64,000 bases of DNA, from the NCBI GenBank assembly GCA_001414345.1, contig LLCB01000038.1, forward strand, positions 124,001 to 188,000. Direction: 5' to 3'. Shown here one piece after another: positions 25,011 to 35,616 of this stretch. The notes under the pieces are model-generated. The model did no database searches, was not told the origin of the DNA, and saw only the letters and a program-made list of their open reading frames with translations. A program made the translations under genes and the position numbers. This DNA comes from Hymenoscyphus infarciens. Lineage: Eukaryota > Ascomycota > Leotiomycetes > Helotiales > Helotiaceae. Every line of letters starts with the position of its first letter. Positions within the stretch are counted from its first letter, which is position 1.

Positions 25011-26583
25011 TAGTATATATAATAAGTAGAGTAGAGTAGAGTAGTAACTACTACTCTACTCTACTTAAGGGATTTTAAGTACTACTCTACTCTACTTACT
25101 ACTACTCGAGTAGTACTTTAGAGTAGTAGAGTAGTCTAGCCCGATTCGGCCCGATTCGGCCTAGGGCTCGGAGTAGCGTCGGAGTAGCGTTCTAGAGTTA
25201 CTTAGAGCTTAAGTAAGGTCTTCTTACCTCTCTATTTACTATATAACTTTATTAATAATAGCTTTAATAAATTAGCTATTAAGTATATAATTATAGATAT
25301 AAGTACTTAGTATATATAATTACTAATATTACTAATTAAAGGCTTAATAAACCTTATATATACTTAGAAACTACTTAATTTCTAACTATGTTTTAGAATA
25401 TTCTACTTAATAATTAAGCTTATAAATTAGATTAGAAATCTATAAAAAATGTATTATAAATTAGATTTAGCTTATAAAGCTTCTCTTTAATTAATAATTT
25501 GTAGAATATACTAGTATCTAGCTTAAAAGTATAGAAGAAGACGTTTTTCTTTAATTTCTTTTCTTTTTTCATTAAGTAATTATCTTAAAAATTAATCTAA
25601 ATACTTACTCTTATCTTTTAAACTCTAAATTACTTCTTTATAGTTTATTTACTATAAGTTATATCTCTATTCTACTTTATATATATTATAAGAGCTTAAA
25701 ATAGCCTAGATTCTACTAATAAACTATTCTTCTATATAATAAGCTTATTAAATAACTAATTCTTTATAGTAAAATATAGATAAATTAATATATTATATAG
25801 TCTATAAGTAACTATATAGCTTATTTTAAGAACTCGTATTAGTCTATCTCTATTAAGTCTATTATAGATAATATAGATAGTAGTAAGTACTTCTTCTCTA
25901 TTACTTTACTTATAATAACTAATTTATCTAGTAGATATAGATAGCTTAAGTAAGTCTAGTTAAGGTTAAAGCTCTACTTAGACTTTAAATAACTACTTAG
26001 AGTGTTAAAGAGCTCTAAAAAGGCCTAAAACACCTAACTTTAAAGAAGAAACCTTTAAAAAGCTCTTACTAAACTTTATTATTAAGAATAATATAAGTTT
26101 TAATACTATTTATTCTTCTTCTTTTAAAGAGTTAATACTATATTTATATTTATAAGTACTTTTCTCTTATTATATTAAGTAACTACTAATAGACTTATAA
26201 GTAGCTATCCTTCTATCTATCTAGCTATACTTAAAACTAAGCTTAATTCTTTATATTTAAGTAGAAAAGAAGCTATTTAAAGTTAACTTAGAGAGTATAT
26301 ACTAGCTTAAGGTACTTTTAGCCTTACTTTAGATACTTAGACTAGTATAAGTTAAGATGCTTATCTAGGAATAACTCTATAAGTACTCTTATTACTCTCT
26401 TAAAAGCTTTAATACTAATAACTCGCTTATTTAGACACTTTATAAATTAAAACTTTAAACTTAAAGCTTATTAGTTAGCTTTAAAACCTCTTAAAGAACG
26501 TCACTCTAGCCTTTATATAAGTAGAGTTCTTAAAAGAACTCTAAAAGACTTTAAGATAGAAGAAGAGATTACTAGATAAGTAA

Positions 26584-26614
26584 TTATATATATATATATA
26601 TATATATTTAGTAT
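26584..26614. repeat. (TA)n microsatellite
   Basis: An uninterrupted run of about 13 TA dinucleotides lies inside the hAT relic. Confidence 0.85.
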
Positions 26615-28011
26615 ATTTACTAACTCTTTATCTTTTCTAGTATTACTTAAGATAACGCTTCTTCTAATAATATACTTATAGCTACTTTTACTAAGTACGC
26701 TATTATAAAAGGCTATACTTTTAAAAGAGATATAGCTTATTCTGCTTACGTTCTTAATCTAGTAGTTTAAGATATCTTAAAAGCGATACTTAAAGACGAT
26801 AATAGCACTTATAATATAAGTAAATAAGATTATTCTAGAATAGAAAACGAAGAAGATGAGAAAGAAGAAATAAGTAAGTTATAACTCTTTACTAATTAGT
26901 TATAAATTAAAAGCTAACTAAATACTTAGATATCTCTACTTAGAAAAAGGTTTAGAAGATTATTATAGGCCTTAAGTATAGTTAAGAGAATGCTAGAGCT
27001 TTTAAAAGATAAATAAAGAGTCTTAAAATCGAGTATAAACGTATACTATAGCTAGGTAAGTTAAGTAAGTCTTTACTTACTTTCTTTATTTACTAACTTC
27101 TTCTTCTTCTTAGATTAAAAGACTAGGTAGTCTAGTACTTATCTAATACTTAAGAACTTCTTAGCTCTTATTAGACTTATTAACTTAGTAATAGCTACTT
27201 CTAAGACTAAGGTCTTTAAGAATAAGAACTTAATAGTCTCTAAAAAAGAGATAGAATTTCTAGAAAGTATATAAGAGATAACCGAAGTCTTTATAGTAGC
27301 TACTAAGAAACTATAAGCTAAGAGTTATCCTACTATCTACTATCTAATTCCTCTTATATATAGAATATATAAGAGATTAGATAATTTAGTAGAGAAGTAT
27401 AGAGTAAGTCTTTCTTCTTTCTTTATATATATATATAACTAATATCTATATAGGCTAATAAAACCTTTACTAACGCTCTTAATAAAAGTATAGCTAAGCT
27501 AAGAAAGTACTATCCTAAGAGTAGAGTTCTAGAATCTAAGAATAGAGCTTTATATTTAGCTTTAATCTTAGATCTTAGAGTAAAAAAGGAGAGTCTTCTT
27601 AGAATTAGTCTATCTTCTAGCTTTATACTAGATATAAAGAGGTATTTATAAGAAGAATATAAGTTATAAGTATTCCTTCTTCTTAAATAATAAATTATAT
27701 ATACTAAGATTTATCTAGCTTAAAAATAACACTTCTAAATACTAATCTACCTACTAATAAGAATCAAGCTCTTAAAAGAGCTAATAGAGACTATAAACTA
27801 GATAATCTATATCTAGAAGATAAAGAAGTAGTAGATAAGCTTACTCGCTACTTTAAAGAAAAGAGAGTAAAAAGAGAGGTAAGTATTATTCTATATATTC
27901 TATATATAAAGTTTCTATACTAATTAAGTCTTTAAGTTCTCGCTTTTAAGTTAGTAGAAAGTTAATAGGCTTAACTATCTAGTTTTATCTATATTAGCTT
28001 AGAAGTATCTA

Positions 28012-28200
28012 TAAGTACTAGCTACTTTAGCTCTAAGTAAGAGAGTGTTTAGTTAAGGAGCTTTAATAGTAATAAAGCAACGAAATAAGCTCTCTAAAGA
28101 CACTATAGAGGCTATAACTAGCCTAAAAAGTTAAGGGTTCTTTATAGAAGAGTAAGAAACAGAAGAAGAAAAGAAGAAAAGAGTAGAGGCTAAAAAGATA
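28012..28200 (+). pseudogene. hAT transposase C-terminal dimerisation domain, RIP-inactivated
   Basis: In one plus-strand frame this region reads the conserved hAT tail LATLALSKRVFS..RNKLSKDTIEAI with TAA/TAG where Gln is expected. Upstream frames in 25.8-28.0 kb contain many more stops and I could not delimit the start or the BED zinc finger. Confidence 0.75.
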
Positions 28201-28436
28201 AAGGACTATAAGAATAACTACTTTGCTTTATAAATATAGAAATATTACTAAGACTACTTAAGACTACTCGAGTAGTCTTAAGTTACTACTCTACTCTACT
28301 TACCTAACCCGCTACTTATACTCTACTCTACTACTTAAGAGTACTACTCGAGTAGTTGTAAGTAGTTGAGTAGTTTATATATACACTGGAAAAAGGTAGT
28401 ATAGAGTTAGAAGAAGAATTTTTCTCAACGTTAAGA

Positions 28437-28555
28437 GGTTAGTTAATAAGGTTGTTTAAGTGGTTATTTAAGTGAGTTGTTTAAGTAGGTTATTTAAGTA
28501 AGTTATTAATTAGGTTATTAATTAGATTATTAATTGTTATTTTAAGTAGTAAGTA
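28437..28555. repeat. Short imperfect tandem repeat (GGTTATTTAAGT-type units)
   Basis: Consecutive 12-16-bp units of the form (A/G)GTTATTTAAGT, then AGGTTATTAATT, run directly after the hAT 3' end. Confidence 0.65.
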
Positions 28556-28800
28556 GTAAGTAGAAAGTAGTAGTCGCTCTTTAGCTTATACTAATATAAT
28601 ATATTATCTAAGAGTAGCTTTATGAGTTTTATTTACTACTTTCTCTAATCGACTACCTAGATAGTTTACTATGCTTTACTTACGCGAGTATAATACTATA
28701 GAGTTTCAGTTAAGTATAGCTCTTAATTCAATTAATTTTAAGCGAGGACTTATATATTTACTATAGTAAGAATTATAATTATTAATCGAGGAGCTCTAAG

Positions 28801-28915
28801 TGTGTCACGGAAAAAGGGGGGTCTCACGTGACCCCTTTTCCCTGTATATATAGCAGAGTTTTCACCTCCTAAATTCAAGCTCCTTAGAGCGTTTTCAACC
28901 CAAAAATACGTCATA
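28801..28915 (+). repeat. 115-bp dispersed repeat, copy A (LTR-like)
   Basis: Starts TGTGTCACGG, then AAAAAGGGGGGTCTCACGTG, and is repeated directly at 29671-29785. The TGT start and promoter-like TATATATAG would suit a fragment of an LTR, but no matching end could be fixed. Confidence 0.75.
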
Positions 28916-29670
28916 GTTATAAGCCTAGTTTACACCTAGAGTATAATCTACAACTTCTGCTTATACATTCAACGCATTACAACGTATTTAGAACGCTCTC
29001 CGCTGTCAGAGTCAGCGTAACCAACCCCTTAATACTTACTCTTAACGAGTAGAGCTATCCTAACTTCGAATACAAGACTCTCCCAACAAGCGCGAACAAG
29101 GACTCTCCTAACAAGCGTGGACAGGACTCTCCCACGGGACTCTCTCAACTTCGATTATAGCGAAAGCCCTACTCTTGAGTAGGCACACTTCAATCGGCAG
29201 CTTACTCTTGAAGAGCTCGCTCAAAGCCCTTCGCGGAAGGCAAAAGCCCAGCTACGAAGCTGGCCACCGCCACTCTTAGGGGTGCCTTCAAAACCGGAAG
29301 CCCAGCGGCGCGCTGGCCACCCTAAGAGGTGCTCGAATACTTCGAATATCCAGAAGCCCAGTACTCTACGAAGCTGGTACAAATACAACGCTAACTACGA
29401 GCCACCATATCTACGAACGCCACCCGCTATCTTCACCAAAGCCAGAGCTAATAACGTACCAGAGTATAAGAGAGGAAGTTAGATAGAATCTAGGAGTAGG
29501 AACTTACTCTTAAGAATGTTATCTAGGATCGCTGTTTAGAAGTTTGAAGCAATATATATAGCTCTATAGGACTCTCTAGAGCAGGAATAGAGGGCGATAT
29601 AGTTAAGAGGTTCTTTTATAATCTAGTTTAAGTTTATAGGCCTAGGAGACTGTCTCCTAGACCTAAGAGG
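28916..29670 (+). other. Internal segment between the two 115-bp repeats
   Basis: This is a GC-richer, largely un-RIPed island with short internal repeats: CTCTCC(C/T)AACAAGCG units around 29085-29150 and GAAGCCCAG..GCTGG(C/T)ACC units around 29240-29380. A 66-codon ORF at 29282-29482 covers these repeats; it may be repeat-encoded and I do not call it a gene. Confidence 0.5.
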
Positions 29671-29785
29671 TGTGTTATAGAAAAAGGGGGGTCTCATATG
29701 ACCCCTTTTCCCTATATATATAGTAGAGTTTTCACCTCCTAAATTCAAGCTCTTTAGAGCGTTTTCAACCTAAAAATACGTCATA
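29671..29785 (+). repeat. 115-bp dispersed repeat, copy B (RIP-mutated)
   Basis: Aligns without gaps to copy A. The nine differences I count are all C-to-T or G-to-A relative to A. The element bounded by GTTAC begins 62 bp downstream. Confidence 0.8.
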
Positions 29786-29847
29786 AAGTGTTTATCCTAG
29801 CTTATAACTTTACTTTTATCACTATATTATAGAGTATTCTTCGTTAC

Positions 29848-30211
29848 TATAACAGCATACCGTCTCGTATAGCCGATATTACGTGGTATATACTATACAT
29901 ATAAGCTTTCAGTAGTTATTATTTTGTATTATCTAATTTAAGAAGGTTACGTACGTCCGTACGTCTATCCAGACTTTTAGACGTACTTCGTAGAGTTCGG
30001 GCTTTTGTATTAGCCGACGTATGTCGTTATTCGGTTTTATACTTCTTTTTATATTATCTAAAACCTCTTATATATAGTAGTCTACTCCTAGAGTTAGAAA
30101 AGGCTAGTTATTGTTTTCTTCTATATCAGAGCCTAGTATTTATATACGTTATTCTGTCAAACGTACTCTTATATACCTCTTTTATAGTTATATATATTTT
30201 ATACCGTTATA
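29848..30211 (+). repeat. 5' LTR of the GTTAC-flanked element
   Basis: 364 bp, equal in length to the 3' LTR. The two differ mostly by C/T and G/A transitions in both directions. Confidence 0.9.
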
Positions 30212-31167
30212 TAAAAAGGCTAAACTCTTCTTCGCCGATGACAGCCTTAATAATATCTCCTTTAAGCTTATCGCTACTCTTTATTTAGAAGTCGATTTAC
30301 CCTTAATTTAGAATATTATAATAGCATTCTCATATAGCTAGGTAATCAGAGACTACCTAGATAGCCAGTAACACTAGAGTTTAGTATCTATATAGACAGC
30401 TAGTAAAAATCGTATTACAGACACGTTAAGAGATTAGAATACGCTAAGTATTTCCGAGAATCCTAATAACCCTAGGATCGGTGAATAAGTCGACTTATCA
30501 TAGTCATTGCAAAGGCTTCTGAACCTGACCTTACCCCTCCCCTCCTACACAAGTTCCGCTACGAGGCGTTGAACGACCTCCCAGAGCCACTCCTCTTTTT
30601 GAAAGACAACCCTCTGAACTCTCTCCGATCCTTACCCGTATACCCAAGAATAAAAAGTCACAAAACAACAGTCAAAGAGACCAGCGGGACTTCTTAAATA
30701 CGGACCAGATGCGGTCGGTTATATAAGCTTTAAAAGTAGAAAATTAAGAAACAAGGAATCAGCTAGCTAAGCTAGAAAGATAGATAAGCGAGCTTATATT
30801 TCAAAGTTAACAACTCGCTTCGCCTCTAAACCCTCCTTAATCCTACTCTCTTTTAAACATTTGTTTGAACTAACCTTCGCTTTCATACCCCTTTCGGCTA
30901 TAGGTATCTACCTCTAATACCTTCTAACATTCCTCTACCTAATATAGCTTCGAAGCTACTTTAAATACCCTCTAACGAAAAAGTAAGATAACTAAAAAGA
31001 TTAAACCTTTGAATAATAGTATTTTACCTATATACTAATAATAGAAGATATTAGTATAAGATAGACTCTATGTAAATGCCGACTACTATAGTTCACCTCT
31101 AATACGTAAAGCTCTTATTTAGAGTATAATAACTAGACTAGCTAGGAACTACCTAGAGCCTAGATAC
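30212..31167 (+). other. 5' interior of the GTTAC-flanked element with an un-RIPed island
   Basis: The stretch 30480-30715 is clearly GC-richer than its surroundings and keeps many CA/TG dinucleotides. The homologous part of the element at 21969 (around 22560-22800) is fully converted to AT. No tRNA primer-binding site could be identified after the 5' LTR. Confidence 0.6.
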
Positions 31168-31425
31168 GAGTTAGAGTTGGTTTAGAATACTTTCTAAGAT
31201 TAAGAAGAGATAGTTGCTCTTTTAAATACCTACTTTTTAACTGGTTATAAGATAGAGGATACTTAGAACGCTTTTAGATCCTTATAAATAGATACTAAAG
31301 AAACTTTTACTGAATTTAAAAGTCGCTTCTTAAGTATAGCTATACTCGGAGAAGTATATGAATTAGATAGGTTCTTATATATATAGGAAAAGATTATACC
31401 TTAGCTTTGAAACTTAGCCGCTATA
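31168..31425 (+). pseudogene. gag-like fragment of the GTTAC-flanked element
   Basis: Reads ELELV*NTF*D*EEIVALLN.., TGYKIEDT, KETFTEFKSRFLSIAI and RFLYI*EKIIP*L*NLAA in one frame. The pattern resembles a retrotransposon gag capsid region, with stops where Gln or Arg/Trp codons are likely. The same reading, more mutated, occurs at about 23246-23500. Confidence 0.65.
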
Positions 31426-31660
31426 GAGAAGAGATGCTAGAATTATAACTTTGCTAAGATAGTGTCTAATCTTTTAGCTATAGATAAGGAGATACGCTAA
31501 AACGCTAAGTTATATGATATCAGCATTTCGGTCTAAAATACCCCCTCCTTATCTGATTTAGCCCTGAACTCTCTACGATACGACAGTGAATCGTCCTCTA
31601 CTTCGGAAGTGGAATCGGAAGATAATTAAGTCCTTAAGTACCTCGAAGGGAATAAGGTAT

Positions 31661-31926
31661 TACGATAACATTCGGCAACAAAATCCTTTGACCAGCCGAA
31701 ACCCCTCTTGTTGTTATCCTGAACGTCGGATAACAAGACAACTTCGGAAACAACTTCGCTTTTGACTAGCCGAAACCCCTCTTTTTGTTGTCCATGGTTA
31801 CTCGGACAATACGACAACTTCGGCATCAAGTTCTTTTGACCAGCCGAAACCCCTCCTTTTGTTATCCTGAACTTCGGATAGCAAGACAACTTCGGAAACA
31901 ACTTCGCTTTTGACCAGCCGAAACCC
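31661..31926. repeat. Tandem array, about 72-75-bp unit, 3.6 copies
   Basis: Units share TTTTGACCAGCCGAAACCCC and ACAACTTCGGAAACAACTTC. The array keeps its CA and TG dinucleotides and lies inside the GTTAC-flanked element. A minus-strand ORF through it is repeat-derived. Confidence 0.85.
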
Positions 31927-32854
31927 GACCGACTCTGATCAGAGTCTTACAGTCTTTACTATCTTACCTTCTTTTACTTCTGGCAGGGCTAGAAGTTCTT
32001 TTTATCTAAATTCGACTTGGATACGAATCGGTACGCTCTTAAAAGGATAGTAACCTCTTAGCTGAGTTATCACTATCTATAATATTATCGATTTTTCGTT
32101 TCCGACTTTACTCTAAAAACTAGCCAACCTTAGTTTAGACGGACCTATATTCTTTTAGTAAATTCGAATCGGATACGAATCGGTTAAAACACGCTTTCTA
32201 ATAAGATATAACTCAGAAGTGAGCTCTTAACTGAGTTATTACTACTAATTACGATTAAACGACCTCTAACTCTATTCTGAATTCGGCTCTGACTTTATTC
32301 TAAACTTTTTTAGACTAACACTCTTTTAGCAATTCGAATTAGATATAAATTAGTATACTCTTAAAGTAAGCTCTTAACTAAGTTATTACTACTTCTTAAC
32401 TAAACGACTTCTAACTCTACTCTAAACTTTTAAATTTAACTTTTAAACTTTTATTCTAATTTTACTTTAAACTTTTAAACTTTTTAAACTTTTTAAACTT
32501 TAAACTTTTTCTGACCTACTAGATAGATTAGACTATACTCTTTTAGTAGACGCAAATGCTTACTTTAATATTAAAGGATTAGAAACGAAGTCTCTATTTT
32601 ACAAGTATCTACGAATTAGGTCAGTTACGATTTAGACCTAATATCTTAACACTTATCTCGCTTACAACAAAATTATAATAAATAAAGTATCTTCGAACCC
32701 GGGTTAGTTACGATTTAGACCCTAACCTTCTTACTTATAATAAAATCAATAAATATAATAAATGTTACTATACTTATACTATCCCGATTCCACTCTAAAC
32801 CTTGAATAAAAAGAGATAGAAGACTTAGGACAAGTCTTTTTTAAGGGAGGAGGA

Positions 32855-33218
32855 TGTAATAGTATACTGTCCTATATAGCTAATATTACGTGGTATATGC
32901 TATACATATAAGCTTTCAGTAGTTGTTGTTTTATATTATCTAATTTAGGAAGGTTACATACGTCTATACATCTGTCTAGACTTTCAGACGTACTTCGTAG
33001 GGTTCGGGCTTTTATATTAGCCGACGTATGTCGTTGTTCGGTTTCGTACCCCTTTTTGTATTGTCTAAAACCTCTTATATATAGTAGCCTACTCCTAGAG
33101 TTAGAAAAGGCTAGTTATTGTTTTCTTCCGTATTAGAGCCTAGTATTTACATACGTTATTCTGCCAAACGCACTCCTATATGCCTCTTCTGTAGTTGTGT
33201 GTATTTCGTGCCGTTACA
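32855..33218 (+). repeat. 3' LTR of the GTTAC-flanked element
   Basis: Starts TGTAATAGTATACTG after the purine tract and ends GTGCCGTTACA before the GTTAC duplication. Confidence 0.9.
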
Positions 33219-33223
33219 GTTAC

Positions 33224-34653
33224 TAATCTTTAACAGGACTAGTGCTATACTTTATAATCTTCTTTAATAACGAAGTAACGAGAATTCGATAAACCGTAAC
33301 CTCTTTCGAGCTGTCGGATATAAAGCATTTAATCTAGCTTTTAGATCATTAGATTAAGAGTATAATTTAACTTCCAATAGTATTCGCTTAAGAGCCCAAA
33401 AGTCGCGCTTAAGGCCTTGGTATTGCTTCGAAGAACCCTCGTTTAAGGCTAGAGCTATAACTAGATCTTTAACGAGTAGATATATGGCTGTAAGATCTTT
33501 TACAGATCGAAAGGAACTTTGCAGGTTAAGAACTCCGGTGTAAGATTACTGTTAGTCCGTTAACTTAGAAGATGAAATGAGGCGAGGGCGGGTTAGAAGA
33601 AATATATAGGTCGCGGCAGTTTTGTATAGCCTGGCAAGGCGAGGCAAGGTACAGCTTACTACCTCTCGGCACACTTTATAGGCCTCAAATCTCCTGAATA
33701 GAGTCTAGCATGTAAGCCGCACCGCCTATGTTTTTGATGGTTTATGAGCAATGAGCAATTGGTTTAGCCTGCGTCACGATTCCGTTGTGAGTGTGCTATG
33801 CGATATTGACTATCCTCCGTGAACAATAGGGACTGAATAGACTTTTTCAGCTTTCAATTGTTATCAGTTAACCTCCCTAAAGTTCTGCTCGACATTTAGC
33901 CAAATAACGCGAAAATTTCTCAACGTTCAATCACTCGCTTTCCCCAGAAATGTACAATGTCAATTCCCTACGAGAAATTATCGGGACCTTTAGCACGCGA
34001 TATAGCAATGCTTTATCTACCACCGGCAGATTTTTCCAAGTATTTAGAACCTTGAGTGGTAATTTAATTTAGGGAAATTAAATCATTTGAGGAGCTTTAA
34101 AAGTTTAGCAGGCGAATGAGTTTCCACGAGTTTTTAGAAGTTGTACAAGGGCTTATCTAAAGAAGCTTTATTTAATGTAATTATTGGAGAAAGTTTACAT
34201 ATTAAAAAGAATAAAACAAGTTCTAAGAGTTTTGAAGTGAGTATTCGAGGGGGAGTATAACAACTCGGCTATCGGAATGAAGAAAAAAACTGTCGAGGTT
34301 TTGGAAAGTGGAAAGTATTTAGTTATCTGGACAGAACTTGTCAATTCCATAATTAGGCGAGTTAGACGTACCGTACTATATCTAAGGACATAAGAGTTAA
34401 GCGAGGGGGGTCCTTCTTACAAGTTAGAGGGAAGTTGATAAAGTCTCAAGCGTATTGTAAGAAACATAGAAAGTGTAGTTTTGTGAGCCTTGGATATTTG
34501 TAATAAATCTAATAGCTGCTAGTAAATAGTAAACAGAATTAGGAAAATAGTAATATTATAATATAACCTTAAGAGAAAGACCTATATATACTCTATTAAA
34601 AGTACTCTTAGAAACGTAAATAAGAGAAGTGTTTATTAGAATATCTGGATTAT
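33224..34653. other. Intergenic, moderately AT-rich, no recognisable gene
   Basis: No ORF of note, no domain and no clear repeat. The sequence is less depleted in CA/TG than the blocks to the left, suggesting non-repetitive DNA beside the repeats. Confidence 0.5.
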
Positions 34654-35616
34654 CTAGGATGAGGGAGTTGGAGGGAGAAAAGCAGGGTAGCCATATGGAA
34701 GAAGGTCAGCTAAATGACGTTCGAAATCCACAGTACTTTGATTGTTAGGGTTTGCTGAAACTGTAGCCAGAAAATCTTTAACCGCGGGCTTACTGAAACG
34801 ACGAACAGATGCTGCTGAGTTCGCAAGTATATCTTCTAGCTTTAGTCTTGTGGCTACATTAACGCCTTGCTTAGCAGAGCCTATTAAGTCGAGGGAAAAG
34901 ACAGCAAGACGGGCAGTAAGGTTATTAATATAGGCGTCCATAGCTCTGGGAGTATAGAAAGCCTTGTTGCGCAATCAGATACACTCTGCTTCTTCGGCAT
35001 TAATATCGTTACTGCCAAGAATATACTCTATTACGAGGCCGCGTCCGTTGAGTTTAGATAATACTTGGTTCCTCTAAAGCCTGGAACAACCTCCACTCTA
35101 AACTCGATTTGTGCAAATTTGGCGAGAGTTTTAGTAGCGAAGTGCATGTCGAGGGAGACGAGGAATTCATTGCCTCCTCTTTGCAATATTCTTTACAGCT
35201 CCAGTGCTTGCTTGTAAGAGGTTAGTAAAGACGAAAAGAGCTCGGCGCCACGAGCCGCCCCGTCTTCATCTAAACACATCGAAAAGTTAGTCGTTACACA
35301 TAGCTTTCGGGGATTGGCTTACCGAATGCCCCACTGGACAATTCTGCGTGGGCAGTAAAGTACTCGAGTTTATCACCTTTGAAGACCACGGCATAGGTGG
35401 TGTTGTCATTTTGTAACCGCAGCACCAAGTCTATCAAGTTCTCTTACATTTGTGAACTCCATGAATTAAATCGGGAAGTGGGATTGTTGAAAGTGATATG
35501 GAGATTCCTGTTCTCTCCTGAGAGGTCAGTAAGTTGGTATAGGCTAGAAGATCCAGAGATACGACTCTAAAGACGAGGGTTGAAACCGCAAGCGAGGCGA
35601 AGAGTTTAGCAAACAT
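34654..35616 (-). pseudogene. Decayed gene for a putative secreted protein of unknown family
   Basis: A signal-peptide-like start (MFAKLFASLAVSTLVFRVVS) at 35616 is followed, after a frame break or lost codons near 35445, by a clean coding-like stretch (NDNTTYAVVFKGDKLEYFTA) ending at a good GTAAGC donor. After a possible intron (TTTAG acceptor) comes GAARGAELFSSLLTSYKQ, then an in-frame TAA, frame breaks and the ORF 34974..34654 (MDAYINNLTARLAVFSLDLI). Exons, spacing and phase look like a real multi-exon gene, but stops and frameshifts close it. It sits between RIPed repeats and the cluster, so RIP leakage is a possible cause. I do not recognise the family. Confidence 0.45.

Larger units (their letters stand above)
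25011..28385 (+). mobile_element. RIP-degraded hAT DNA transposon
   Basis: Both ends are dense in CTACTC/GAGTAG subterminal motifs, including palindromic ACTACTCGAGTAGT at each end (near 25110 and near 28265 and 28340). Between them, the plus-strand reading at 28012-28200 ends in the hAT C-terminal dimerisation signature YL*VLATLALSKRVFS, followed by RNKLSKDTIEAITSLKS. TATATATA is present outside both ends and could be an 8-bp target duplication, but in such AT-rich DNA that proves little. Exact termini are uncertain. Confidence 0.7.
29848..33218 (+). mobile_element. LTR retrotransposon, gag-only, target duplication GTTAC
   Basis: Two 364-bp LTRs (29848-30211 and 32855-33218) flank a 2643-bp interior. 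GTTAC precedes the element (29843-29847) and follows it (33219-33223). The polypurine tract AAGGGAGGAGGA ends at the 3' LTR. The 3' LTR has canonical TGTAAT..GTTACA ends; the 5' LTR has TATAAC..GTTATA, the RIP form. The interior carries a gag-like fragment (31168-31425) with in-frame TAG/TAA at Gln-type positions, and a tandem array. No protease, reverse transcriptase or integrase is present, so the element is a non-autonomous relative of the one at 21969-24779. Confidence 0.9.

Noticed and set aside
25011..28385. TATATATA as the hAT 8-bp target duplication
   Set aside because: It is present on both sides, but in AT-rich DNA it is expected by chance and the adjacent ends do not show matching terminal inverted repeats.
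31626..31901. 91-codon minus-strand ORF with repeated residues
   Set aside because: It is a translation of the 72-75-bp tandem array inside an LTR element, with no sign of being a host gene.
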